From contig NC_133954.1 of the NCBI RefSeq assembly GCF_031877795.1, forward strand, positions 5,423,256 to 5,487,255: 64,000 nt of DNA, given 5' to 3'. This DNA comes from Strix aluco. Its lineage: Eukaryota; Chordata; Aves; Strigiformes; Strigidae. Below, one piece after another: positions 1 to 44,018 of this stretch. The translations under genes and the position numbers were made by a program. Each line of letters starts with the position of its first letter. The first letter of the stretch is position 1. The notes under the pieces are model-generated. The model was not told the origin of the DNA, did not search any database, and saw only the letters and a program-made list of their open reading frames with translations.

Positions 1-681
1 GTAGGATGTGCCATGTGGGATGGCACGTAGTGTGGGTCCTTCGTGCCCACTCCATGTGGGATGGAGTGTTTAGCAGCATCAGCCAGAGCCCCACTCAGAG
101 GACAAGGGGCAGCGCAGATTTGGGTACAAACCCTTCTATTTCTATCCCATCTCCTGAATCTTCTCTCACTAAGCTGCTTTCTGGTTGACATCCCAGTGAA
201 ACCTGCCCTCGCTATTAATATCCCACTAGGCTGGCACCTCTCAGAAGGGCTCCAGACAGACTCATGCCTCTTTATTTACACTTTCCATTTTCTGAATCAA
301 CCAGAAACACTTTCCCTGACGGGGCTTCCCTGGGCATGGAGCCCTGTGATGGCCAGGGGGGTTCTCAGACCCTGGGGCCATGCAGGCCCCAGGACAAGGG
401 CTGGATGGAGCTACAGGACCTGCAATGCAGTGCAGGAAGCAGGGTGAGGTGGGGACCCACCAGCACCCATGGGTGCCCCTGCCCGCAGCTCCAGTGCCCC
501 TGTGCCTCAGTTCCTCTTGCTGCAGCTGGGCAGGAAGCACCAGCCCTGTTTACTGCACCGCTTCAGTGCCCAGCTCCATCCGCTCGATGAATATTCGCCA
601 AACCCTGGGGTGAGGAAGCTGGCATGGGGGTGGGGGCTGCACCACCTCCTAGAACATCGGGGCAGCTGCAAAACTCCCCCC
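1..681. other. Intergenic sequence, nothing recognised
   Basis: I see no coding exon, RNA gene or mobile element here. The open frames are short, lie on both strands and have no recognisable motif. This is sequence beyond the 3' end of SCN4A. Confidence 0.6.
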
Positions 682-733
682 AGAAGAGGAAGAGGAAGAA
701 GAAGAAGAAGAAGAAGAAGAAGAAGAAGAAGAA

Positions 734-780
<47 letters not shown>

Positions 781-838
781 AGAAGAAGAAGAAGAAGAAG
801 AAGAAGAAGAAGGAGGAGGAGGAGGAGGATGAGGATGA
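682..838. repeat. GAA/GAG polypurine microsatellite
   Basis: About 155 bp of almost pure purine on the plus strand: GAGGAA units, then a long GAA run broken by one GAG, then GGA/GAT units. Long GAA.TTC tracts are known to form triplex DNA and to vary in length. The lysine-rich and arginine-rich frames across it are artefacts of the repeat. Confidence 0.97.
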
Positions 839-3800
839 AAGTTCAGTTCCTTAGCCTGAGCTTTGCCCTGAGCCTTGTCACCCTGCTGCAGACCTTCCTG
901 CCCCGAGCAGCAGCCTGGCAGGGACCTTCTGGCTCAGCTGTGGGCTCCTGTCCCTGCCCCAGAGCCTCTTCCAGGTCCATGCTGCCCTGTTCAGCTCCAG
1001 CACCTACATCTCTGCAGGCAAACTCTCTTCTCCAGCCTCATTTCATTTTTTTTCTGAGATGGGGAGAGGTGCCTTGTCCGGGCTGTGCACTGGGTACGTG
1101 TCCCTGCTACCTGTGATCCTGCCGGACGGCCGGGACACAGGGCTTTTCTCTCCATGTTTTGTTGGTGTTTCTAAATGAAGACCAGGCTGGTCCCTCACCC
1201 TCAAAGCCCTCACACCCCTCAAAGCCAAGATTTCCATTGCAACCATGGGTGGGCTGAGCTTCCCCTCTCCTCCCTCAAAGCCGCCAGGAGAGCCAGGATG
1301 AAACCCTGTGACCTCAAATCTGTGCTGAACTGGGGTGGCCACCCAACAGAAACCATTTAAATGCCCTTTCTCCTGAGGACATTGGTTTCCCCAGCTGAGG
1401 GTGGGATCTGCTGCAGGTTTTTATGGGTGTCCCTGCACCAAGCAAGAGGGGTTGGAAGGGGAGAGGAGCTGTGTCCTGAGTTTAGCTGTTGCTTCCCCAT
1501 GGGGATGCAAAGGAGAACAGCACAGGGATGTTCACACAGGGCCCACAAATCACCCCCAAAAGCCTTTTTCCTGTCATTTCTCCTCTGCTCCCAGGCAGCA
1601 AACCCCATGGAGCAAAAGGATGTGTCTTGGCCACGGCCTCAGCAATGTGCTGGCCCTATCCTCAGGGCTCTGAGAGCAATAAATGATAAAAAAACCAAAA
1701 CAATCCTTCTTTCCTGCCACCTGCAACCACAGCTGGACAGGCTCCGCACCCGCTTGGCACGGGGCTCCTGCCAAAACCAGCCAGCCAGCTGAGGAAGTGT
1801 CCCATCTCTGTGCCCTCCCCTGCACCCCAAGGGCAAGCAAAACCCAAAACCCGAGGCAGGCATTGAGCCCCAAGCCCCTGTGGGTCCTCCCTGGCTCCGC
1901 TGTGCCCGGGGCTGGCTTCCTACACAAAGCAGGATTGAGACTGGCGATTGCAAAGCTTAAAACTAAACCATTTAAAGCCAGACCTGGGTGAAGTCCCTCA
2001 TTGCAGTGAGCAAGGGATGCATGCTGGCACATCGCCTGGGTGCACGTTTCTTTGCTCTGAATGCAAAGCCCGTGTTTGAAACCTACCTGTGACCAGAGCC
2101 ATCAGCCAGAGTTTCGCCAGGAGCACCCAGAGCCTTGTGCAAAGATCAGCCATCTTTCACTGCAAAGGGCTGGGAAACATCCAGTCTTCGGCCCTCGCTT
2201 CTGCAAAACACAGCCGTTGCTCCAACCGGCTTGGCCTCCGTACCTAAAAATGGCAAAGCTGCTGCTACACGAGACGGCCCCTTTCCTGCTCATGTAAATC
2301 CTCCCCAGTGGGGACTTTCCCCTAGGGGCTGGTTTTGAATGCAGCACAGACGCTGGGGCGGCCGGTGCCTGCGCCCTGGGCACTGTCCAACCTCGTGTCT
2401 CCGGGCTGTGCTCCTCACGGTGGTGTTATTTGGTGGAGGTGGCCACGACTGGTGTGGGTCTGCACCAGAACTGGAGATGAGCGCATCGGCAAAGCACTCA
2501 GCAATGTAAAACCTGACCTGAGCACAGGAGATGTGTCCAGGGAGTGGGATGGAACCACCTGCACTGCCACATCCCTGGGGGAGTAGAGGATGGGGCCCCC
2601 AGGGTTGTACCCCAGCTCCACAGGAGTGTGGGCAGATCCCCCCCAGTTTAGCCCTGCAGGTGATGGGCAGGGGGTGATTCTGGCCGAGTTGCAAGAGCAG
2701 GAACGCTGTGGGAAGAGGAGATGTTTGTGGGGTTTCTCCTTTGCCCTGCTCATTGTGGGGTGCAGTGGGATTGGTCCCCCAGCTCCTGTCCCCAGCATCC
2801 CAGAGAGTCCCTGCTGCTGCCCTTCTAGGGAAGGGTCAAATCTAGAAAAGAAGAGAGACGGACAAAACAAGATCTCACCTCCCTTAGTGCCAGCCGTGCC
2901 AGCTGCTTCACCCTCTGTTTGACATGACCAAGACCCTCCTCCATGAGTCCTTTGGAGACAACGATTCCCTGGGGAAGCACAACATGGTGAGCTCTGTCCC
3001 CCTTTGCTCTCATGCAGAAATATGGTTTCCCTCCATGCTGTGCCCTCCGGCTGCTGCGTGTTACTCGCTGAGGGCAAGCACTGAACTGTAACTCCATGTG
3101 AAAAACACCTTTGGGTACTTTTGCCAACAGTGTTGGTCCCCAGAGCCTGGGTGTCTCTGCCTGGGGCCTCCCCAGCCTTTACCTTCTGCAGGTTTGGTGG
3201 GTTTTTTGCTGGTTCTGAGCATCCGGTGGCTGCAGGGAACCAGCCTGAGCTTCACCTTGTATGTGAGGGGACACGAAGCAAGAAATAAAGGTTTTCAGAG
3301 AAAGACTGGTACCAGGAGGGAAAGAGAGATGATGGGAGAGGTGCCTTCTCCTGGTAGGGCAGACAGGTCGTGCCATGCATGGTGCTGTATGTTGGGGCTG
3401 TGCTGCTGAGTCCCTGCTGCCATCACCTCTGGTCTTGCTGGAAAAGCACAGCCTGGCCGTGACATCCTGGGGATGCCCATGCGTTCAGCAGGCACTTCAG
3501 GGATTTTTATCAACCCCTGGGGTTGGAGATTGGAGCTGTGATGAGTGAGGCAGGGATGCTGGAGGTGCCTGGGAAAGCCCCGAAAGGCAAAACCAGGAGC
3601 AGGCAAAAAGTACAGAGTGTTCACGGTGATGGTGGCCAAATTACCCCTCCGTGCTGCCTGCAGGCTCCCAGACAGACACAGACCTGCTCCAGAGGGGCTC
3701 GATCTCCCCTTGAAGTCCCCTGTGCTTGCAGTACTCGGTGGCATGGGATGTAGGGAGACCTGATGGTCTCATGGAGAGGGTCCCGTGTCCCCATGTCTCT

Positions 3801-4600
3801 TCCCCTGGGCACCCTGGGTCCCCAGCCCGCAGCACATGGCCAGACCATGCTCTGTGGGCAGAGCAGAGCCCCTGCCAGGCCGCTCATTCTTCCCCGGCCC
3901 ATTCCTATTCATCAGGGCTTGGGTTTCACTGCTGTCTTTTCCCTTGCTGCGGGAGGACAGGGATGGTGAGTTGTGCCACCTCCTCCCTCCAGCCCCTGCC
4001 TGCGTGGTACCATGATGCTCTCAACTTGAATTACGCCAGCGCTGGGACGAGCTGTTCCAGAGAGAGTGAAAACACAGTGGCAAGGCTGTGCTGTGGCCCT
4101 TGGGGACGTCAGCAGGTCCCCGAGGCGGCTCCTCCTCCAGCCACACATTGACGCAGAAACCTCCTTCACCCACCGCTGCCCTCTCCTCGTGATACTGAAC
4201 TGCTCCCGTGTGACCGATGGGGCAGGTTTGGCCCCACAGGCCCTGGCACGGGGCAGCTCGGGGGGTCTGCACCTCCTCCAGGCCCACCTCTCTCTTTGGT
4301 TGAACCTGCAGCAGCATCTCCTATAGCTCCTAGAGCCAGGGCTCACGGCTGAGAGGCACCAAGGACTCCAGGGGACTTGTTCAAGGGCAGAGCAGAAGCT
4401 CTGGGGTCAGGGCTGGGTCAGAGGTGCTGGGGAGGGCAGCCCAGGGGGGTCTCTTGTGCAGGATGGGACCACCAGGTCTTGCTCAGGATGGCAGGTCCAG
4501 CCAAGGCCATGAACAGGGGCTCCCCATATCTGCCCTGGAGCAAGGGGAGGGGGCATTTACCTCTCTCAGGGGCAGGGAAAACACTTTTCCCCTCAAACAC
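839..4600. other. Intergenic sequence downstream of SCN4A
   Basis: GC-rich sequence with no convincing exon on either strand. In mammals CD79B and the growth hormone cluster lie on this side of SCN4A, but I found no immunoglobulin-domain or growth-hormone exon. AATAAA hexamers on the plus strand (about 1679 and 3283) have no GT-rich element after them and no gene before them. Confidence 0.5.
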
Positions 4601-4619
4601 ACACCAACGCATTTGGTAT

Positions 4620-6391
4620 CGTAATAATAGACCATTTACGGTTGTTTATTTTAAGAAATGTACAAAGAAAAATGGCTTTAGCTCACACAAATCCTGCTCT
4701 TTGGCATTCTTCCCATCACTGACGACACATACGTACAAGCAGCATTGATTGTGAACCACAATCCGGGCTGGAAACTGCAGCGCCGTGGATGCTTCCCACA
4801 CAAACGCCACTGAAAGCAGCTCAGGCTCCTGTTCCAGGGAGCATCACCCTACGCAACACGGAAATGAAAGCGCAACGCTACGGGATGAGCAGAGCGACCC
4901 CGGCTCTGCCGCCTGGCTGACAGCACGTGGATGCAAGCAAGCTCAGCACCGCTCCCGGCCAGCCTGAACGTGGGGCATCCGTAACGGCTCAGCGCCAAAA
5001 TCAGCCCAAGAAAAAAAAGAAATTATAATAATAATACAAAAAGACAGACCCTTTGGCTTCAAGAAGCAGCCCTTGTTTTAACTGGAAGACATTTTGGTTC
5101 ATGTTTGTTTTGATCTCATGAGGTTTTTTTCCCTTTTGAAGGCAGAAGGCGGTCCAGAGATGAACTCGGGGCCTTTTATACTTTTGTCTTGATTTACTTT
5201 CCTTTTGCGTAAAGAGCAGCAAAACCCTTCCCCCCCTGGGAAAATGCTCCTCTGCTGGGAGGTTTCCTGGTGAGGACCTGCCTGGCCCCATCAGGCTCTG
5301 CAGAGACCCCAGCACGTGCCACCGGGTCCTCTCCAGAGACCCAGCCAAGGGAAGGAAGCTTTGCTCGAGTATTTTGAGATTTACACCCTGGTGGGAGCAT
5401 TCAGGCTCCTGGTGCTCGGTGGCCAGTGGGGTTTAAGGGACGGTTCAGACACCTGCTTGGATCCCCAGGGATGTGTCTCGTTAATTAACGCTAACCAAGA
5501 GCACTCCAGCAGGACATTTCCTCTTGCTATGGGGCTTGAAGAAACCCTCTAGGGTTTGTTACGGGGACTGGGGGTTCTTGGACGAGGTTTTCCAAACCCT
5601 ACCTTTGTCCAGTGCTTTCCTGCCACAAAATCGGGATGAAACAGGAAAACAGAGAAGAAACATAACTATAAATACTGTTTACATTCATACCATGGAGACC
5701 TGAATGATTTATCATTTCAATGCATATTCAGAGACCTTTAAAACCTGATATTTAACCCTGAGAACATATCTGCAGATGCTTTGTTTTGGCTATGCAAACA
5801 AATCTTTAAGACATAATTGCACTTTCTCTGTATATAACAAAAAAAAATAAATCCATAAATCTTATTCAAATATTCAAAAGAAAGGTGCTAATTTAAGACA
5901 TTGGAGATTTTTGTTCACAAAACCTTGTCTTTTCTGTAATTATTCTTAATATTATTTCACTTGGCTCATCTTTCACTGGCTACTTGGCTGCACTCTGGAA
6001 GAATAATATACAAGAAAATCTCTTAATTGTGAAATAACATTAATAAATAATTACTTTAAGTAGAAGGACAGCCATACTCATTTGTTAATGTCTGAAAAAC
6101 ATCGTTACCATGATGAGATCATTTCAAAACTAAAATGTTTCTCTTTCACCAACAACAGATTTCACATTTAATTCTCATAAGAAAAATAATTATTAAACTC
6201 TTTGCAAGTGCAGTGAGCTGTAAAACCCAGGATCAGTAAGAGATCCTGCTTTGAAAGTTAAGGTGTCTACTTGAAATATCTGAAATTAGCTCAGTGTCTA
6301 AGATCCACTGATCTGTAGATGGAAGAGCTCTTGAAAAGCAGATACAAATGAAGTCTTTTCAGGCTGGGCGAGAGATGGAAGCCTCTTTCTG
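4620..6391 (-). other. SCN4A 3' untranslated region
   Basis: This runs from the SCN4A stop codon to just past the AATAAA at 4645-4650. The part from about 5580 to 6340 is strikingly AT-rich compared with the GC-rich flanks, which is common in long conserved 3'UTRs. A minus-strand ATTAAA near 6173-6178 could give a shorter isoform. The extent is inferred from the poly(A) signal, not from transcript data. Confidence 0.75.
4645..4650 (-). terminator. SCN4A polyadenylation signal
   Basis: AATAAA on the minus strand. It is followed after about 35-45 bases by a GT-rich stretch (TTGGTGTGTGTTTG, about 4596-4610), the usual arrangement of a cleavage site. Cleavage is expected near 4620-4630. Confidence 0.75.
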
Positions 6392-38797
<32,406 letters not shown>

Positions 38798-38837
38798 CCT
38801 CTCATTCTGCTCCCAGGACGCCTGCGCCCAGCCTGCT

Positions 38838-38920
38838 GGGGAGAGGGGGCACTGAGAAGGCAATGCCAGCTGCTGCCATTTTGGGGCATTTTTGCTCAAC
38901 CCTTGAAGTCAGGTGATGGC
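38838..38920 (-). promoter_or_regulatory. SCN4A: Candidate SCN4A proximal promoter with two E-boxes
   Basis: Just upstream of the first exon lie CAGCTG (38867-38872) and CAGGTG/CACCTG (38910-38915), about 43 bp apart. The mammalian SkM1/SCN4A promoter is known to depend on E-boxes within 100 bp of the transcription start that bind myogenic bHLH factors. If this holds here, transcription starts near 38840 and the 5'UTR is only about 40 bases. The competing reading is that 38835 is a splice acceptor. Confidence 0.45.
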
Positions 38921-41900
38921 AGGATCTTGGTGAGTTTTTGCAAACTGGTTTACTGCAGAAATATTGAACTTACAAGAAAGATTATTATGCGTGCATTGCT
39001 TGTAGAAGGAGAACTGCATGTGCTCCTTCTCCTCCCAGACCCCCATTCAGCCTCTGATCAAAAAGCACCATCAGGTTGAGAACCATATGAGCTGAGCAGT
39101 TGGTGTCCCTGGCACCAGCTGGCTGTTGTTAGACGTGCAATTTCACAACACAGACAAGGTTGTTCAACAAAACAAAACACCTTTGGCATTAGCAGCACCA
39201 CTCCAGCTTTGCAATATGCTGCAAGTCATCAGCAGCTTTCCTCCTGCGCCTTGTGCAAGCAGCGTGCGGTGCCCAGAGCAAGAGGTTCCTCAGCCAGAGG
39301 AGCTCAGTCCTGCAGGGCCAGTGACCATTTCACAGCACCCCTCCACAGGAAACAGGAGCAACCTGCAGTGCTGGATGGCTCTGCTCCTGAGTGGAAGGGG
39401 TTAAAGTCTTATCTTGAGCCAAAAAGCAAGGCAATAATGGCAGTTTCTAATGTTACAGCAATCAGGATGACTCTCCAGACAGGAATAGGATGGGCCATTT
39501 GAGAGAGATAAGGGTGGCTCCACTGAGCAACAGAACAACAAAAAGGGGTTGGAGACAGCAAAGTGGGGACAAGATGGGTGGTCCCACTAGGAGGAACAGG
39601 CCGCCATGCCCTGAATGAGGCCAAAATGCCTGGCAAAGGCTTCCTAGACACCAGAAAAACTCTTGCTTTGAGTCACCTTGCCTCAGCTTCGCCTTCATAT
39701 CTGTTTGACCCGTAAACACCGGCTTGTGTCAGAGATGAGCCCAATATACCGCAACACTCGATCCCACTTTGCAGGGATACTGGGATAGATGCACCTCTGG
39801 GCCTCACCCTCCACAGAATGAGCATCCCCTTGGCAAACAGCGACTCCTCTGTGCACCAAAACTTTACGCGGTGCTGCTGAGTGTCTGCCCCCGAAAAAGC
39901 TGTAGGATCAATAATCCTCACAGACCCAGCCCTGCCATGCTGAGAGCTGGAAACCTTCAACCCTTTGTAATTAAGGAGGACTGGACATTTATAGCCCTGA
40001 TGGGAAGAGAGACTCTGGGTGCATAATGGTATTGACACGTTCCTATGGTGATTATAAAACCAAGCGATAAAAGCAATGGCAAAGGGAGGTATTGATTTCG
40101 AGCAGCACAGGATAACTGCATTTTAGAAATCACCATGCTTTCTCGCTGTCTCTGCTGAACTGAGTCTCTGTGTGCAAAATGGATTTTTTCTGTCAAGGGC
40201 AGGCAACCCCCACAGCAGCACAGAATTGTGTGGGTATTCCTGCTCACCCCCATCGCATCCAGCCCCAGGGATGAAGCAGGGGCCAGCCCCTGGCTGCAAC
40301 ATCTCTTGGGCAGAGACCACCTTCATCACAGTGTTTGAACAGCCCCTTCGTGGCTCCAGCAACAGGGCTTTGATGCACATTCAAAATGCAGCTGGTAGAG
40401 GGATGGGAGCAACTTGCTGCCTTCTGGAACAGGGCAACCTTTAAAAAAAAATCAAGTGGCAAGAGCACCAATTTCTGTATTTAAACCTGTTTTAGAAGAG
40501 GGAGAGTTTTGTCCTTGCTGAACAGGGTTATCTAACAGGATAAACTGAGTCACACCACTGCAAAGTGGAGTCTGGCACTGCCACAGCCCAGCTCAGGGGC
40601 CCGAACCGCCGCAAACCAGAGAGCCCAGAGCAGCTACCTCAGAGGGGCACAGACCCATCTCCCCGCTGGCCCTCTGGATCTTCATCAAAGCAAGCAAAAA
40701 GGGTATCTTTGCCACCATATGTCTCTGCCAGGGGACAGTGCCCACAGCAGCAGGTCAGCAGGGCACCACTGTTCCTTCTTCTCGTGCAGAATTATTCCGG
40801 ATTTACACCCATTTCATGCTCTACTTGAGCAGATCTGGAAACCTGCCCTTTGCATTCCCTCGATACCAGTGGCCTCAAAGCTCAAGCCAAAAGCACGGGG
40901 CTGTGTCTGGGTCTATCGCCCCGAGTCCCACCGGGGATGCACTGATACATGCTCAAGCAGGACGCACAGCACCCATGGGGACACCAACCCACCCTGTCTC
41001 CTGGGGACTTTGAGGACTCACAGGAACTCATTGGTCTAGGCAGCTTCAATTTCCCTGGAAATAGGGTTTTGCAGAGCTGTTAGGCAAGCCTGCGGTACAG
41101 GCCATGCCAGTGCTCTGTAGAGCTCCAGCCCCTCCAGCAGCACACTGCTCTCCAAGGCTTCGAGGTGCTGCATGGTCCATGTCTTCCCTGGACCCCCCCA
41201 CTGGGTGCTGCCCCTCGAAACCTCCAGCAATGCCCTGTCCCCGCTTGCTGCACCCAGCCTGTGGTCCCGGCGGAGGTGGTTGTGCCTCCAGCTGCCACCA
41301 GCGATCACCGCAGGAGTCGGGTTTCTGCAGCCCCATGACTCTGCTCATTCCTCCCCCGGCAGGAACAAGTGCAGGAGGGAAAGCTTGAGTGAGCAGAGCC
41401 AGCTTTGCTTTTAGCCCGTGCCTCCTCTTCCTCTCGCTGCGCTGAAGCCATCGTGCCGTGCCACACTGACTGGGCTGCCGATGGAGCAGCCCCAGGCACG
41501 GGGTTTGCAGCCACAGGGTGAGGAGATGCTGGGGCTTGGCAGCACTGCCCAAGGCTGAGCAGAGGGTCCTCAAAGGGGATGTTGCCCTGGGCATGGAAAT
41601 GCTTTGTGGCTTTTCGGAGTCTTTGGCAGCATCTGGTCCTGCTCTCACCTATTTCTGGCCACCCAGAGACAGTGGGGTGACCCCGGGGAGCAGGATCAGA
41701 ACTTAAGCGTATGTCCAGCTCCCACACATGGCAGCCCTGGAGACATCAGCATCTCTGGTTGCTCACTGCTTCCCAAAAGAGACGGAACCAGGAGCCAACC
41801 ACAGGCTCTGTGTGGTGCTTGGCTCATCATCCCCCTCTCCCCCAGTGAGCCCAGTTCCCACACCAGTCTGTGTGGGAGACAGTGTGGGGTAGACAGCTGG

Positions 41901-41980
41901 GTCCCACCACCCCAAGTGAAGTGGCTCATCCTGGGACCAGCCACCCCCAGCCACCAGGATGGGGTGAACAGTCCCTCTGC
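38921..41980. other. Intergenic sequence upstream of SCN4A
   Basis: No exon, repeat family or RNA gene was recognised on either strand. Composition alternates between GC-rich and moderately AT-rich (about 39400-40200). Confidence 0.5.
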
Positions 41981-42004
41981 TCCTGGCCTGGCACATCCTG
42001 GCAC

Positions 42005-42028
42005 ATTTATAGCAGCTGCTATAAATAA
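42005..42028. promoter_or_regulatory. Palindromic E-box / MEF2 element
   Basis: A perfect 22-bp palindrome (42005-42026) centred on the E-box CAGCTG (42014-42019... core TATAGCAGCTGCTATA). The right arm extends to CTATAAATAA (42019-42028), a full match to the MEF2 consensus YTAWWWWTAR. E-box plus MEF2 is the classic combination of muscle enhancers, and the nearest gene, SCN4A, is muscle-specific, with its start 3.2 kb away. The arms also read as TATA-like on both strands. Confidence 0.5.
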
Positions 42029-44012
42029 CTGAGATCAAACTCTTTGGGTCTCTGATAGGTAAAAGCAGTTTGGGTGCAGCAACAGGTGCTGCCATGGGCA
42101 TGAATCACCCCCATGGTCCCACAGGGCTCAATTCAAGCTCGCCCCAGGACCTGGGTCTCCCCAGAGTCCCTTGTTAAACACAGACTCTTTCCCTATGGGC
42201 TTTCCTGCTGAGAAATCAGTCACTTAAAATGTCTCTACAAAGCTCTGAGCTGCTATTTATTGCCTTCTTAAATTTCGGACTTCCAGCTAAGCTGGAAAAC
42301 TCCTTTTTACTGTGACACACTTGAGCTGTAGCTTTTAGACAAACTGCTCGTGTCCCACACCATGGATGAGCATCTCACCCCCCAGTTCAGCATCAGCAAT
42401 TACCAGCAGGCAATGGGGAGCAGGTCCCTGCTCAGGAGCACATGGCCTTCACTGACAGAAATTCAGTTTCCTCTGGTATTTTTGCTACTCTGAGGCTGCA
42501 CAAATGAATCAGCCTCCAGAATAACAGCAGTAGTTTGGAAGCTACCAGAGATGCTGCGTAATAGGTGCTGTATAATCAGGACAGACAGAAGGGTGACAGG
42601 GTCCTGTCTGAGACTGCTTGGAGACCCACCCCATCCAGAATTGACACTTCATCCCTGCAGAGAAAATAACCTCCTGGGGCTGAGGAAGAGGGGGAAGGAC
42701 TTTCTTGGCTGCTGTGTGCAGACATGTGACTGTGGGGGACACAGGGTGGCCGGTGGCCTCCTCCCATCCTGCTCACCCATGTGGGTGCTGGGCTCAACCC
42801 ATCACCTAGGCCTCAGGGCTCTTCTCCTCCCCTCCTGGGACATTGCTCTGGGAGAGCCTCTGCAAACCCAGAGTCCCCCAAGCCTTTGGTTAACCCTGGC
42901 CTGGTAAGCTCAGGGAGATGCACTTGTTGCCCCATCATACTCAGTGCTGGGTTAACAAAGACAGGTATGACTGGGGTGTCTCAAGTGAAGACACGCTGCT
43001 CCTGGGAGATCTCAGCTCTACAGATACCCAGAGCATGGGACGCAGTCAGCGGTACCCTCCGAGTATCTGCAGCAAGACCACTGAACACATCTCGAGGAGC
43101 TGCCCTTGCCCATCTGCAAGCTGGCCCTCAAGATTTGTCCTCCTAACAGGAGACAGTCTGGAAATCCCCCAGAAGAGACCGATATGGACACAAGTCCAAG
43201 ACAGAAAACAACCTGAATGGTCATCAGCAAGTGTAAATTGTCTTCACTCACCAAGTAACAGCAGAGCCAGGTGATGCTCAGCCAAGCACTTGCAGCGCAC
43301 AGCACAGGGGGACTCCCTGCGCAGGGATTAGCTTGAAAACAAGGAGCTCGTGCACCAAAGCCAGCAAGCAGCCAGCTCTGGGACAGCCGGTGCCAGGGAG
43401 CCAGCCCACGGCTGGCCCACATCCGTGTAGCTCCAAGAAGTTAACACAGGGGGAGATAAACCAGCACCCAGCACTTCAAGAGCTCTGGAAACCAGATGTT
43501 GTTGCACATACAATCCAAACCCATCGCAGCACACAGAAAGCACAATCCTGTAGCACCCCCTCCTTGCTACCTTCACCCCAAATCCTCCTGGGACACAAAC
43601 CAGCACCCAGAGGCTGACTGCATGCAGGACAACCCAACCCTCTCCATCCCTCCCTTATTTATGCCCATGAGGACACCCAGGGTGGGGCAGGATGGTGCAA
43701 TGGGACCAGCTGGGACCACGGGGTTTGGGGATGAGTCACAACTCCGTGATGGATTCGCAGTCACGTGCACCCCAAGTGCTGTTACAAACACCGTCCATCC
43801 TCCACGCTGTTGCTGCCGATCCCTGTGGCAGACATCTCACCTGCCCAGGAGGCCCCCGGGGCCGTGCCATGGATCTCACTCTCCCAACCCTACCCCATGC
43901 CCCACAAAGTCCCCCATAGCAGGTCCTCTCTCCACCCCTGCAGGCGTTAAATAGGTTTTAAAAAAACAAAAATCACACGGGCTAGGAGACCCACTGCTGG
44001 GAGAACATGTAT

Positions 44013-44018
44013 TTTATT
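44013..44018 (-). terminator. Orphan minus-strand poly(A) signal
   Basis: The minus strand reads GGGTTTGAATAAAATACATG here, followed about 35-50 bases on by GTGTGATTTTTG and a T run, a good downstream element. No gene ending here was recognised. It could end an unidentified or non-coding minus-strand transcript starting upstream. The hexamer position is accurate to a base or two. Confidence 0.4.

Noticed and set aside
469-1116. 215-codon plus-strand frame with a poly-arginine stretch
   Set aside because: The arginine (and in other frames lysine) run is a translation of the GAA/GAG microsatellite. No domain or splice structure supports it.
1-4600. Search for CD79B or growth hormone exons expected from mammalian synteny
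   Set aside because: No immunoglobulin fold, ITAM or growth-hormone C-terminal motif was found on either strand.
5479-5490. 12-bp palindrome CGTTAATTAACG in the SCN4A 3'UTR
   Set aside because: Short palindromes of this length occur by chance in 64 kb, and nothing around it suggests function.
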